The position numbers and the translations under genes were made by a program. Below, piece after piece: positions 31,765-40,969 of a stretch of 64,000 nt of DNA. Source of the DNA: an uncultured Roseicyclus sp. (GTDB lineage: Bacteria > Pseudomonadota > Alphaproteobacteria > Rhodobacterales > Rhodobacteraceae). The notes under the pieces were generated by a model that searched no databases, was not told where the DNA came from, and saw only the letters and a program-made list of their open reading frames with translations. The stretch spans positions 186,001-250,000 of the forward strand of contig CANLLF010000001.1 in NCBI GenBank assembly GCA_947491935.1. The letters are read 5' to 3'. The stretch's first letter is position 1. Each line of letters opens with the position of its first letter.

Positions 31765-31880
31765 ATGCTGTGACTGCTGCACTCTCTCGACTTTCGACCA
31801 CTTGCTTTGGCGTTCTACCAAGGCGCTGTTGCCAGCTGGGTGTCAGCAGTCTTTGATGGGTCACGAGATCAGAGGGTCAC

Positions 31881-32558
31881 ATGGCGAAAACGAACCGCTT
31901 CTTCGAGATCATCCAGATCCTGCGCGCAGCGGACAAACCCGTTCTGGCGAAAGACATCGCGCAGGAACTCGAAGTGTCTAAGCGCACGATCTATCGCGAT
32001 ATTGCGACCCTGCAGGCTATGCGGACGCCGATCCATGGCGAGGCGGGTGTCGGGTATATCATCCGTGAGAGTTATGATCTTCCGCCCATCAACTTTGATC
32101 AGGAAGAAGCTGAAGCCATTACAGTCGGCCTCAGCATGGTCGCGAGAACTGGCGATGCAGAGCTGCTGAAAGCCGCAAAGCGAGCGGCAAGAAAGCTCCA
32201 TGATGTGGCCCCTGCCGCAGAGCACCTCATCACCTCTTCCTGGGGCGCGCAGCCGACAGATGCCGTCGATATGAAGGCCATTCGGACTGCCATTCGCGAG
32301 GAGGAAGAGCTGAAGATTCACTACCGGGCCAAGGATGGCATAGAGACAACTCGTGTTGTTCTGCCACTTGCCATGATCTTCTATTTTGACAACGTTCTGC
32401 TGGTCGTATGGTGTCAGCTGCGCCGCGACTTCCGGCACTTCCGGACTGATCGTATGATCAAGTGCTATGCCAGCGGTGAAAACTTCCGTGGTCAGGGAAA
32501 GGTATTAAGATCAAAGTGGGATGCCTCGCAGCGATCAGCCACGGTTGATACAGGATAG
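31881..32558 (+). CDS. HTH/WYL-domain (YafY-type) transcriptional regulator
   Basis: The product is 225 aa. It has an HTH_11 N-terminus (RFFEIIQILRAADKPVLAKDIAQELEVSKRTIYRDIATLQAM, about 6-48) and a C-terminal WYL-like domain (from about 135; IHYRAKDG, VLPLAMIFYFDNVLLVVWC, RDFRHFRTDRM). It would bind DNA as a dimer and sense a small ligand or nucleic acid. It is divergent from the EamA pair with 116 nt between starts, so regulation of these exporters is the simplest reading. Codon use is lower in GC, like that of the EamA genes. Confidence 0.88.
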   Translation: MAKTNRFFEIIQILRAADKPVLAKDIAQELEVSKRTIYRDIATLQAMRTPIHGEAGVGYIIRESYDLPPINFDQEEAEAITVGLSMVARTGDAELLKAAKRAARKLHDVAPAAEHLITSSWGAQPTDAVDMKAIRTAIREEEELKIHYRAKDGIETTRVVLPLAMIFYFDNVLLVVWCQLRRDFRHFRTDRMIKCYASGENFRGQGKVLRSKWDASQRSATVDTG

Positions 32559-32926
32559 CTGAGGCTAGATGATCCCGAAGCTACCGTCGTACTGACCGCA
32601 GCATAGGGTAGAATGAGCTCGAAGCCGATATTGCTTGCATCCACAACGGCGTAAAGCAAAGCCCATGCCTCGACCCGTCGGAACTTCTTACCAAATCTTT
32701 AACAGGATCATTTTATCCAAATGATTTCAAATTCTTAACCTACATTATCAACCTTGATAACCCCTCCTCATCTCCACTCTACACCCGACACGAGGGCCAT
32801 GGCTGCCACCATGCGGCCGGTCATAAGGAGCGGTGGCAGAGCCCGCGGTCAATGCCCAGGCAGGCCTTCAGGGACGAACAGCAGCGCCGGATTTATCGCC
32901 CGCCCCCCACGTAACGACAGCGTAGC
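32559..32926. other. 368-bp intergenic stretch with an AT-rich core
   Basis: No gene is supportable. The middle (about 32690-32760) is strikingly AT-rich for this window and contains the inverted repeat listed separately. The right part is GC-rich again, marking the boundary to the sugar island. Confidence 0.5.
32745..32760. promoter_or_regulatory. Perfect inverted repeat TTATCAA-CC-TTGATAA
   Basis: A 7-bp palindrome with a 2-nt spacer in an AT-rich spot between the WYL and FucU genes. It could be an operator of an unknown regulator. The distance to the nearest start codon is large, so the controlled gene is unclear. Confidence 0.35.
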
Positions 32927-33379
32927 TCATGCGTCTGGTCCGATCACGCCTTTGCGCAGGATGAAGCAGCCGTAAAACCGCCGCTCACCGGTTTGAATGA
33001 CGGCATAGCTTTCGCGCGCGCGGTCGTAGAATTCGAACCGCTCAACACTGACCATCGGGCGGGGGCGACCTTCGGCCAGGTCGATCTGGGCCTGTACCTC
33101 GGCCTGGACGTCCGGAACTTCATCGGGCTGGTCCACAACTTCCATCCGGGCCGCGAAATCCTCCACGAAGGTATCAAGCGGCAGGACGGACAAGATGGCC
33201 TCCATCGCCTCGGCGCAGGTCAGGTTCTCCATTCTCAGCAAGTCGCCATAGATGGTATGGCGCGCCACGCTGTCGGCCGGGAAATTCGTGTCCGCAATGA
33301 CCAGCGTGTCGCCATGGCCCATCGAGCGCAGACAATACAATACATCCGCGTTCAGGCGCGGGTCGATCCCTTTGAGCAT
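32927..33379 (-). CDS. fucU: RbsD/FucU family L-fucose mutarotase
   Basis: The 150-residue product starts MLKGIDPRLNADVLYCLRSMGHGD and continues with LVIADTNFPADS, the FucU signature with conserved His and Asp residues, and ends FILRKGVIGPDA. FucU interconverts alpha- and beta-L-fucose, supplying the anomer used by the dehydrogenase or transporter. The length fits FucU (about 140-150 aa). It lies 148 nt downstream of the ABC ATPase gene on the same strand. Other L-fucose steps are encoded at 50.2-57.6 kb, which supports a fucose role rather than ribose. Confidence 0.9.
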   Translation of the reverse strand: MLKGIDPRLNADVLYCLRSMGHGDTLVIADTNFPADSVARHTIYGDLLRMENLTCAEAMEAILSVLPLDTFVEDFAARMEVVDQPDEVPDVQAEVQAQIDLAEGRPRPMVSVERFEFYDRARESYAVIQTGERRFYGCFILRKGVIGPDA

Positions 33380-33527
33380 GGCAATTCTCTCCCTGTTTTA
33401 TCCGGTTTAGACCGCGCCTCCGCTGCCGGTCCAGAGGGCGCGCACCGCCCGCGCGCAGCCCAAGCACGGGCGATCAGGCCCCGCCTCGGCGATTGATGTC
33501 GCGCTGGTGACGAACGGGGGCCATCGG

Positions 33528-34595
33528 CTACGCGATCCGCGCGCCGGTTTCCCCATCGAACAGATGCAGCTGCGACATGTCGAGCGCCAGATGCACATGG
33601 TCGCCCGGCGACAGGGGATGGCGATCCCGGAAGATCGCGGTCACTTCCTGGTCCTGAAACTGGAATACCACATGGATTTCCGATCCTGTCGGTTCGACAA
33701 CCCGCACTTTGACGGGCAGACCGGCCTCGGACAGGCTCAGATGTTCGGGCCTTACACCAAGGGTGATCGTCTGCCCCTCGACCAGAGCGGATGGCGCGGG
33801 AACCGAGAGGGTCAACGCGCCAAGGGTCAGTTGTGCGGTCCCGTCGGCAATCCCGGTCACGGTTCCGTCGATCAGGTTCATCGACGGGGACCCGATGAAG
33901 CTGGCGACAAATCGGTTGTCGGGGCGGTCATACAGATCCAGCGGGCTGCCGATTTGCTCCACGTTGCCGCCGTTCAGAACCACGATCTTGTCGGCCATCG
34001 TCATGGCCTCGATCTGATCGTGGGTGACGTAGACGGTTGTGGTCTTGAGGCGCAGGTGCAGCTCGCGGATTTCCGTGCGCATCTGCACGCGCAGTTTGGC
34101 ATCCAGGTTCGACAGCGGCTCGTCGAACAAGAACACCTGCGGATCGCGCACGATGGCCCGGCCCATGGCAACGCGCTGGCGCTGGCCGCCCGACAGGGCG
34201 CGCGGGAACCGGTTCAGATAGGGCGTCAGGCCCAGGATCTCGGCGGCTTCCGTAACGCGCCGCTTGACCTCGGCCTTGTCCGTTTTGCGCAATTTCAGCG
34301 CAAATCCCATATTCGCTTCGACCGTTTTGTGGGGGTAGAGCGCGTAGGACTGGAACACCATCGCGATGTCGCGTTCGTTTGGTGAGAGATGATTTACCCG
34401 GCGATCACCGATCAGAATATCCCCCGACGTGACCTCCTCCAACCCGGCGATCATGCGCAAAAGCGTGGATTTTCCGCACCCTGACGGCCCGACCAGCACC
34501 ACGAAGTCCCCATCCGCGATGTCGACGTCGATGCCGTGGATCACTTCCACGGCGCCGTAGTTCTTTTTCAGGTTTCTGACGGAAACTTCGGCCAT
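33528..34595 (-). CDS. CUT1-type sugar ABC transporter ATP-binding protein (UgpC/MsmK-like)
   Basis: The ATG at 34595 (MAEVSVRNLKKNYG) gives 355 aa. Walker A GPSGCGKST, the Q-loop VFQSYALYPH, signature LSGGQRQRVAMGRA, Walker B VFLFDEPLSNLD and the H-loop VYVTHDQ are all present. The C-terminal TOBE/OB regulatory region ends at about 355. It faces a divergent operon encoding a binding protein and two permeases (34850-38613) with no ATPase of its own, so it most likely energises that transporter. The likely cargo, judged from fucU next door and the shared palindrome upstream, is L-fucose or a related sugar. Confidence 0.93.
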   Translation of the reverse strand: MAEVSVRNLKKNYGAVEVIHGIDVDIADGDFVVLVGPSGCGKSTLLRMIAGLEEVTSGDILIGDRRVNHLSPNERDIAMVFQSYALYPHKTVEANMGFALKLRKTDKAEVKRRVTEAAEILGLTPYLNRFPRALSGGQRQRVAMGRAIVRDPQVFLFDEPLSNLDAKLRVQMRTEIRELHLRLKTTTVYVTHDQIEAMTMADKIVVLNGGNVEQIGSPLDLYDRPDNRFVASFIGSPSMNLIDGTVTGIADGTAQLTLGALTLSVPAPSALVEGQTITLGVRPEHLSLSEAGLPVKVRVVEPTGSEIHVVFQFQDQEVTAIFRDRHPLSPGDHVHLALDMSQLHLFDGETGARIA

Positions 34596-34624
34596 GCCCC
34601 ACCCGATTTCGATACAGTGCCAAA

Positions 34625-34639
34625 CTTGGGTAGCCCAAG
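34625..34639. promoter_or_regulatory. Perfect inverted repeat CTTGGG-TAG-CCCAAG
   Basis: A 6-bp palindrome with a 3-nt spacer, 30 nt upstream of the ABC ATPase start in the divergent promoter region. It is a possible operator, or part of a leader hairpin on the ATPase message. Confidence 0.35.
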
Positions 34640-34663
34640 GGGAGGACCTTGTCCACATCTGAC

Positions 34664-34679
34664 CTGACTAGCATGTTAG
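34664..34679. promoter_or_regulatory. CTAGCATGTTAG element upstream of the sugar transporter operon
   Basis: CTAGCATGTTAG (34668-34679) matches the right half-site and centre of the palindromes at 54616 and 57667. The left half (ACCTGA) is weak. It sits between the divergent ATPase and binding-protein genes, where a GntR-type regulator could control both. Confidence 0.5.
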
Positions 34680-34849
34680 ATGCTTGACAGGTGCCGATGA
34701 TGGAGGGACAGTTGGCCCGTGAAAGACCGGTATCGTGCGAGCGGCGATCGCCAGTTTACTTGTTTCATCTGCCAGAGCCGGAACGGCCGAAACCGGGTGG
34801 CGCAAGGGGTCGCACGGGGTTGTGCGAAAACTGCCAGGGAGGAATTGGA

Positions 34850-36523
34850 ATGAAAGTCGAACTCTACAACCGTATTGTCGCATCTCAACTGAACCGCAGA
34901 TCGGTGCTAAAAGGGGCGGCGAGCGTCAGCGCGTTGGCCGCATCCGGAGGCCTGATACCAGGCATGGCCCGCGCCGATGCCCACGCAAACCTGCGCGAGC
35001 AAATCCTCGCCATTCCGGGCGTTGGCATGGGCAGTCCCACCGATGCCGATTGGCAAGCCGTTGGCGAATTGTGTCTGGGCACCACGCGCGCCCGCTTCGC
35101 CGAAGGTGAGTTTGAAGGCGTCGAGTTGACCTTCATGGGCCTCAACAACCAGAACCTGCACAACTTCCTGTTCCGCGGTTTCCTGCGGCCCTGGGAGCAA
35201 TATACCGGCGCCACCATCAACTGGATCGACCTTGCCCAGGCCGACTACAATGCGCGCCTGCAGCAATCGATCGCCACGGGCACGGTCGACTTCGACATCA
35301 TCGAGATGGGCGCCCCGTTCGAGGGCGACACCGCCGGTCGCGGCCTGCTGGATCCCATGCCTGATTGGGTCAAGGAAGACATCGATATGGACGACTACGT
35401 CGGCTACCTGCAGGAGCCGGTCGGCACCTGGGCGGGTGAGACATACCGTGTTTCCATTGATGGCGACTGCCACAACTTCAACTACCGCACCGATTATTTC
35501 GACAGCGAAGAATTTGCGGCCGCCTGGGCCGAGGAGGGCCATGAGGGCCCGTGGGAAGTGCCGACCACCTGGCAAAAGGTGCAGGAAGTCAGCACGTTCC
35601 TTGCCGGCAAGGAGGATCCCTTTACCGGCCTTCAGGCCCATGGCTACCTGGATCCGCTGAAGGGTTGGGGCGGCTTTGGCTTCTACTTCCTGGCCAGCCG
35701 CGCCACGGCTTATGCCAAGCATCCCGACGATCCGGCATGGCTGTTCGACCCCGAAGACATGACGCCGCGCGTCAACAACGCGGCCTGGGTCCGTGCGATC
35801 CAGGATGTCATGGACATCATGGAGACGCAGCCCGCCGACCAGATCAACGCAGACCCCGGCACCACCGGGTTCCAGCAGTTCCTGGCCGGGACCGGCTCCA
35901 TGCTCAGCTGGTGGGGCGATATCGGCTCCTCCGCGCGGACGTCGGACACGTCCGTGGTCGGCGACGTGATCGGCTTCTCGATCCTGCCGGGATCCGATGA
36001 TGTGTGGAACCACGCCACCCAGACATGGGATGTCCTGCCGTCAGGGCCGAACTTATCGCCGAACATGGCCTATATCGGGTGGGGCATCTACGTGATGGCC
36101 CGCGCGGCCGAAGGCGGTGAACTCAAGCGCCGTGCGGCGTGGTCGGCGGCGGCCCATCTGGGCGGGCGCGACCTGTCGCTGTGGTGTTCCGCTTATCCGT
36201 CGGGCTTCCAGCCCTATCGCAACTCGCACTTCAATATCGATGAGTGGGAAGCGGCCGGATATGATCGGGCCTTCATCGAGGATTATCTCGGATCCGAGGC
36301 GGACAGCTACAACCACCCCAACGCGGCAATCGAACCCCGCATCCCCGGCATCTTCCAGTACTACTCGGTGGCAGAGGACGAGCTGGCCAAGATCTATGCC
36401 GGTGAATACGCCAGCGTGCAGGAAGGCGCGGATGCGATTGCGGCCGCCTGGGACGCGATCACCGATCAGATCGGTCGCGACAGCCAGGTAGCGCTCTACC
36501 GCTCCTCGCTTGGCCTGGAGTAA
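34850..36523 (+). CDS. Extracellular sugar-binding protein of a CUT1 ABC transporter, Tat-exported
   Basis: The ATG at 34850 follows a strong GGGAGGA site, giving 557 aa. The N-terminus carries a twin-arginine motif (NRRSVLKG) and hydrophobic core ending ARADA, so export as a folded protein through Tat is likely. The mature part has the two-lobe solute-binding pattern (e.g. TVDFDIIEMGAPFEGDTAG, GTWAGETYRVSIDGDCHNFNYR). It is longer than typical CUT1 binding proteins of about 420 aa. It is the first gene of an operon with two permeases; a strong hairpin follows the stop, as is common after abundantly made binding proteins. Confidence 0.92.
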   Translation: MKVELYNRIVASQLNRRSVLKGAASVSALAASGGLIPGMARADAHANLREQILAIPGVGMGSPTDADWQAVGELCLGTTRARFAEGEFEGVELTFMGLNNQNLHNFLFRGFLRPWEQYTGATINWIDLAQADYNARLQQSIATGTVDFDIIEMGAPFEGDTAGRGLLDPMPDWVKEDIDMDDYVGYLQEPVGTWAGETYRVSIDGDCHNFNYRTDYFDSEEFAAAWAEEGHEGPWEVPTTWQKVQEVSTFLAGKEDPFTGLQAHGYLDPLKGWGGFGFYFLASRATAYAKHPDDPAWLFDPEDMTPRVNNAAWVRAIQDVMDIMETQPADQINADPGTTGFQQFLAGTGSMLSWWGDIGSSARTSDTSVVGDVIGFSILPGSDDVWNHATQTWDVLPSGPNLSPNMAYIGWGIYVMARAAEGGELKRRAAWSAAAHLGGRDLSLWCSAYPSGFQPYRNSHFNIDEWEAAGYDRAFIEDYLGSEADSYNHPNAAIEPRIPGIFQYYSVAEDELAKIYAGEYASVQEGADAIAAAWDAITDQIGRDSQVALYRSSLGLE

Positions 36524-36541
36524 GCGGCGCAAGTGACATCA

Positions 36542-36567
36542 GGGGCGGCGGGGAGACCTGCCGCCCC
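36542..36567 (+). terminator. Intercistronic hairpin after the binding-protein gene
   Basis: Perfect 8-bp stem GGGGCGGC / GCCGCCCC with a 10-nt loop, between the binding-protein stop and the first permease start. No T-run follows, so partial termination or 3'-end protection, raising binding-protein yield over permease, is more likely than full stop. Confidence 0.6.
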
Positions 36568-36587
36568 CGTCTTGACCCGGAGACCGA

Positions 36588-37685
36588 ATGAGCCAGGATC
36601 GCCTCTACGTCGTGACCAACGACCAGATCACACCGGGCCGCGTCCGCGCCGGGAAGATGATGATCTGGGCGTCATTCGCGCTCCTGGTGCTGGTGGCGGC
36701 GTGGCAGATCATGGGCGGCTACGATCTGGCGGCCGACTTCTCGAACTGGCGCCCGACGCTCTACGCCTACATGTTTTTCGTCACCTGCTTTTGCATGGCG
36801 CTGGTTGTGCGGCACGGCGAACAGGGCAAGCGCCGCCTCTTCGTGGTGCCGGCCACGATCTTCGTTCTGTCGATGGTGTTCTTCCCGCTGGTCTTCGGCC
36901 TTAGCATCGCGTTTTCCGACTGGAATCTCAGCTCGATCAGCGGCCAGCAGTATAACGGCTTCGATAACATCCGGCAGATGTGGCAGGACGATTTCTACTG
37001 GAACGCCCTGACGAACATGGTCTGGTACACGCTGGCGATCATCGTGGAATACGCCATCGCCTTCGGCCTCGCGCTGCTCCTCAACAGCCAGATCCGGGCG
37101 CGCAAATTCTTTCGCGTCGCGTTCCTGCTGCCCCTGATGCTGTCACCGGTGGCAGTGTCGTGGATGGTCGGCAAATCCATGCTCGAGGCCCGGTTCGGCC
37201 CCATCGCGCGGTTGGCGCGCACGCTTGGCATCGACAACCCCAGCTTCTTTGGCGACGCGGAAACCGCACGCGCGATGATTATGATCATGGATGCCTGGAC
37301 TTTCATTCCCTTTATGATGATCATGCTTCTGGCCGGGTTGCAGTCGATCCCAAAGGATATTCAGGAAGCCGCCCGCGTCGACGGCGCTACGCCGTGGCAG
37401 AATTTCTGGGAAGTCACCTTTCCCCTGATGTTGCCGGTCTCGATCACCGCCATCATGATCCGCATCATCTTCAAGCTGAAGCTGGCCGACATCATCATCA
37501 ACGTGACGTCCGGCGGCCCCGGCGGGGCCACGGATTCGGTCACGTCCTTCATCTTCCGGGAATACCGCGACCGCTCGAATGTGGGCTACGGCACCATGCT
37601 TGCCATGGTCTACTTGGTGTTCATTGTCATCGGCTTCACGCTGTTCATGAAACTCGCGGCGCGCTGGATGCGGCCGAAATATTGA
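36588..37685 (+). CDS. CUT1 ABC transporter permease (MalF-like)
   Basis: The product is 365 aa with about eight membrane helices; two precede the usual six-helix core. The cytoplasmic coupling loop EAARVDGATPWQNFWEVTFPL is the EAA motif that contacts the ATPase. SGGPGGATDSVTSF is a typical MalF-family periplasmic turn. It lies between the binding-protein gene and the second permease (7 nt downstream). Import of a monosaccharide or small oligosaccharide is expected. Confidence 0.93.
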   Translation: MSQDRLYVVTNDQITPGRVRAGKMMIWASFALLVLVAAWQIMGGYDLAADFSNWRPTLYAYMFFVTCFCMALVVRHGEQGKRRLFVVPATIFVLSMVFFPLVFGLSIAFSDWNLSSISGQQYNGFDNIRQMWQDDFYWNALTNMVWYTLAIIVEYAIAFGLALLLNSQIRARKFFRVAFLLPLMLSPVAVSWMVGKSMLEARFGPIARLARTLGIDNPSFFGDAETARAMIMIMDAWTFIPFMMIMLLAGLQSIPKDIQEAARVDGATPWQNFWEVTFPLMLPVSITAIMIRIIFKLKLADIIINVTSGGPGGATDSVTSFIFREYRDRSNVGYGTMLAMVYLVFIVIGFTLFMKLAARWMRPKY

Positions 37686-37692
37686 GGATCAG

Positions 37693-38613
37693 ATGAGCGA
37701 AGTGCAGATCTTCCACGATCATGAGGCCGATCTTGGCCACAAGGTGAAGTGGTATGCCAAGCGGGTCACCGTCTATGGTATCTTGCTTTTGTGGGCCTTC
37801 ATCTGCCTGTTCCCGATCTATTGGACGATCACGACATCCTTCAAGCTAGCGCCGGACGTGATGCAGGGCAACATGATCCCCTTCGTGGATTACACGCCGC
37901 AATGGCGCGGCTGGCGGTCGCTTGGGATGTCGCCTGACACGATTGGCGAATACTCTACCGTGCGGGCCGAGTTCGTGAAACGGTTCCTGAATTCCACAAT
38001 CGTGGCCCTGTCGGCCTCTTCCCTCGCGGTGGTTCTGGGCAGCCTGGCCGCCTATGGGCTCAGCCGCTTCGAATACCGGTTCGGCTTCATGCGGAATGAC
38101 GATATCAGCTTCTTTTTCCTCAGCCAGCTGATCTTGCCGCCCGTGGTTCTGGCCCTGCCGTTCCTGGTACTCTACCGCGAGATCGACATGCTCGACAGCC
38201 GCATCGGCCTCATCTTGCTGTATACGCTCACCGTTCTGCCCATCGTCATCTGGATCATGCGGGATCAATTCAGTTCGATCCCGATCGAGCTGGAAGAGGC
38301 GGCCTTGGTCGACGGCCTCTCAATCTGGGGCGCGTTCCTGACGATCATTGTGCCGATTGCCCTGCCGGGAATGGTCGCGGCGTTCATCCTCAGTCTTGTG
38401 CTGACCTGGAACGAGTACTTCTTCGCGGCCCTTTTGACATCGACAGATGCCACAACCCTGCCCGTCATGGTGGCCAGCCAAACCGGCAGTCAGGGGATCA
38501 ACTGGTGGTCGATGGCGGCGCTGTCTACGGCGGCAATCTTTCCTTTGGTTGTCATCGGGATCGTGTTGGAGCGCTACATCATCAAGGGCATGGCAGCGGG
38601 GGCGGTCAAGTAG
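37693..38613 (+). CDS. CUT1 ABC transporter permease (MalG-like)
   Basis: The product is 306 aa with six predicted helices, starting with a short cytoplasmic tail. The EAA loop is ELEEAALVDGLSIWGAFLTIIVPIALPG, and the end (ERYIIKGMAAGAVKG-type, here GAVK) is classic for MalG-like subunits. It pairs with the preceding permease. The operon ends here; two inverted repeats follow within 150 nt. Confidence 0.93.
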   Translation: MSEVQIFHDHEADLGHKVKWYAKRVTVYGILLLWAFICLFPIYWTITTSFKLAPDVMQGNMIPFVDYTPQWRGWRSLGMSPDTIGEYSTVRAEFVKRFLNSTIVALSASSLAVVLGSLAAYGLSRFEYRFGFMRNDDISFFFLSQLILPPVVLALPFLVLYREIDMLDSRIGLILLYTLTVLPIVIWIMRDQFSSIPIELEEAALVDGLSIWGAFLTIIVPIALPGMVAAFILSLVLTWNEYFFAALLTSTDATTLPVMVASQTGSQGINWWSMAALSTAAIFPLVVIGIVLERYIIKGMAAGAVK

Positions 38614-38823
38614 GGTGTAGGTCGGGTGTGAGCCCAAACTGCCCTTTGCTGAGGTCCGCACCGATAACAGCAAAGTGATCCAAACCGGCAACGGTCTCGC
38701 CGTACAGGACCAACGTAGGGTACTGAATGACCCATGGCGGCGTCTTCGGATGGGGTCATCTGTGCATCGCTTGGCGTTTCGTAGCCATCAAACTGATTTG
38801 GTCATTTGCTTTCTGCCTGCCCT
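38614..38823. other. Intergenic region between convergent operons with two inverted repeats
   Basis: TTTGCTG (38645-38651) pairs perfectly with CAGCAAA (38668-38674). Farther on, ATGACCCAT pairs with ATGGGGTCAT around 38728-38760 with one bulge. No gene is supportable. These stems may end the permease message, or be remains of an old insertion. Confidence 0.4.
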
Positions 38824-39867
38824 TTACCTCAATCCCTTTATGTCAGCGTACCTGCTGACTTGGTCCTGCGCGGCAATCTGGCTATCAAGTTGCCCTGGCT
38901 GCACGCGTTTGAGCTGGCGCGTAGGCCGACCATCGAGCATTGATTTGACGTCGGCCAGGATCATACGCCCAATCGGATGCCTTCCCCCAGGGACGGCGGC
39001 GGCGCGGTGCGGCGAAAGCATCACATTGCGAGCCTGACGCAGAGGATCAGACACAGCGAGCGGCTCTTCCGGGAACACATCTGTTGCGAGTTGGATGCGG
39101 CCTGCCTCTGCCGCCGCAACAAGCGCGGGGAAATCTACACACCACGCGCGGCTGATGAGGACCACCAAGGCACCGGGTTGCAAACGCTCGATCAATTCGG
39201 CGTTCAGCAAACCTCGCGTTTCCTCGGACGGGACGGCGGCGACCACGACGACACGGCACTTTTCAATCAATGTGTTCAAGGCGACAAGCGGGACATCCGC
39301 TGCCGTCATTAAGGGGTCGAAGGCCATGATCTCCGGTGCGAATGGGGCCAGAAGCCGCGTCGTCTCCTGGGCGATCTGGCCATACCCGATAAAGCCGATG
39401 GTCTGACCGAAGAGCGAGAAATCGGTGGCCGCGCGGTCATCAACCCAGTGCTCACGGCCTTGACGCATAGCCTCGTGTTCCGCCACCAGCCCACGCCCGC
39501 CCGCGAGCATCATGGTCAGAGTCATTTCGGCGACCGAATGCCGGAAGCCAGGCGAGCAGGACAAGACCTCGATCCCCCGGTCGGCGCACGTGCCGTAATC
39601 CAGCCCGCTTTGGAATGCACCCGAGACTTCAATCACGGCCTTGAGGAGCCCGGCCCGTGTGATCTGATCGGCGTCGAGGCGCGGATTTGCAGCAACATAA
39701 AAAACGGCCCGTTCGATTAGGGCATCGACACGGTCTGCAGCCATGGGCCAGTTCTGGCCACCTTCAATGTCACAGATCGCGGCCAGAGCGGCATAGGTAT
39801 CGGGATCGAACAACTCCTCCAATTGTCGGAAATGCTGGTCGAGGATCAGGAGTGGCTTGGTCATCAT
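38824..39867 (-). CDS. D-isomer-specific 2-hydroxyacid dehydrogenase family protein
   Basis: The 347-residue product has the NAD-binding motif FIGYGQIAQE and the catalytic set of the family: Arg in LISRAWCVDF, Glu in DVFPEEPLA and His in MLSPHRAAA. It would reduce a 2-keto acid or oxidise a 2-hydroxy acid with NAD(P). The start overlaps the stop of the ABC ATPase gene (ATGATGA). It is the last gene of the LacI-led operon, so it probably acts on an acid derived from the imported carbohydrate, for example a glycerate- or gluconate-like compound. Confidence 0.9.
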   Translation of the reverse strand: MMTKPLLILDQHFRQLEELFDPDTYAALAAICDIEGGQNWPMAADRVDALIERAVFYVAANPRLDADQITRAGLLKAVIEVSGAFQSGLDYGTCADRGIEVLSCSPGFRHSVAEMTLTMMLAGGRGLVAEHEAMRQGREHWVDDRAATDFSLFGQTIGFIGYGQIAQETTRLLAPFAPEIMAFDPLMTAADVPLVALNTLIEKCRVVVVAAVPSEETRGLLNAELIERLQPGALVVLISRAWCVDFPALVAAAEAGRIQLATDVFPEEPLAVSDPLRQARNVMLSPHRAAAVPGGRHPIGRMILADVKSMLDGRPTRQLKRVQPGQLDSQIAAQDQVSRYADIKGLR

Positions 39868-40964
39868 GCGGCCGTTTGTGCGACCAGTTTTTCCTCCTGC
39901 GAGGCGGGCGCAAAGAGGTGTGCGCGCTCAGGATTGAACCCAAGCTGGATTGCTTCGCCGGGTTCGAAAACGCGGTCCTCGGCCAGGGACGCGAGCACGC
40001 GGGTGCCGTTCTTCAAGGCGACATCCACCACGGTTTCGGTGCCCAACCGTTCCGCCAGTGTCACGGTCCCCTCAAGGACGCCACCGGTGTCGACCGGGTG
40101 CAGGTCCTGGGGGCGAATGCCAAGCGTGGCCTTCCTGCCGCTGCCGATCCCGTCGCGCCAGACGGGGGCCGCGAACTCGGCCACAATGTTGGAGCTGACG
40201 CGCGCCGTGTCACCGTTGCGGGACAGGATATCGACATCCATGAAGTTCATCGACGGCGCGCCGATGAAGCCCGCGACGAACAGGTTTTCGGGCCGGTGAT
40301 ACAGATCCATCGGCGCGCCCATCTGCTGCACATAACCGTCCTTCAGGACGACGATCTTGTCGGCCAGCGTCATCGCTTCCACCTGGTCGTGGGTCACGTA
40401 GACCATTGTCGCATCGAGGGATTTGTGGAGTTTTCCGATCTCCATCCGCATGTCGAGACGAAGGGAGGCGTCAAGGTTCGACAGCGGCTCATCAAACAAG
40501 AACACCTCGGGCTGACGCACGATGGCGCGGCCGATGGCGACGCGCTGGCGCTGACCGCCCGACAGTTGCGAGGGGCGGCGATCCAGAAGGTTTTCCATCT
40601 GCAAGACCCTCGCGGCCTCGGCCACTTTCTCGGCCTTTTCGGCCTTGGAGGCGCCTGCGATGGTCAGGCCGAACGCCACGTTTTCGCGCACTGTCATGTG
40701 GGGGAAAATCGCGTAAGACTGGAACACCATCGCGATCTGACGCTCGGACGCAGGAACTTCGTTCACGACGCGCCCGCCGATTTCCAGCGTCCCGCCGGTG
40801 ATATCCTCCAGCCCGGCGATCATCCTCAAAAGAGTGGATTTGCCGCAGCCTGAAGGGCCGACAAAGACGACAAATTCACCGTCCTGGATTTCGATATTGA
40901 CGCCTTTGATCACCTCAACCGCGCCGTAGCTTTTCTTGATGCCTTTCAGCAGGACATTCGCCAT
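39864..40964 (-). CDS. CUT1-type sugar ABC transporter ATP-binding protein
   Basis: The ATG at 40964 (MANVLLKGIKKSYG) gives 366 aa. Walker A GPSGCGKST, VFQSYAIFPH, LSGGQRQRVAIGRA, VFLFDEPLSNLD and VYVTHDQ are complete; a C-terminal OB-fold domain follows. It lies 5 nt downstream of the glycoside hydrolase gene and belongs with the binding protein and two permeases at 41963-45272. It is clearly a paralogue of the ATPase at 33528-34595 but is dedicated to the LacI-controlled system. Confidence 0.94.
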   Translation of the reverse strand: MANVLLKGIKKSYGAVEVIKGVNIEIQDGEFVVFVGPSGCGKSTLLRMIAGLEDITGGTLEIGGRVVNEVPASERQIAMVFQSYAIFPHMTVRENVAFGLTIAGASKAEKAEKVAEAARVLQMENLLDRRPSQLSGGQRQRVAIGRAIVRQPEVFLFDEPLSNLDASLRLDMRMEIGKLHKSLDATMVYVTHDQVEAMTLADKIVVLKDGYVQQMGAPMDLYHRPENLFVAGFIGAPSMNFMDVDILSRNGDTARVSSNIVAEFAAPVWRDGIGSGRKATLGIRPQDLHPVDTGGVLEGTVTLAERLGTETVVDVALKNGTRVLASLAEDRVFEPGEAIQLGFNPERAHLFAPASQEEKLVAQTAA

Positions 40965-40969
40965 GGATT

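Noticed and set aside
39687-40853. Plus-strand frame of 388 codons over an ABC ATPase gene
   Set aside because: Mirror of the ATPase; a similar mirror exists over the paralogue at 33507-34385, which shows it is a codon artefact.
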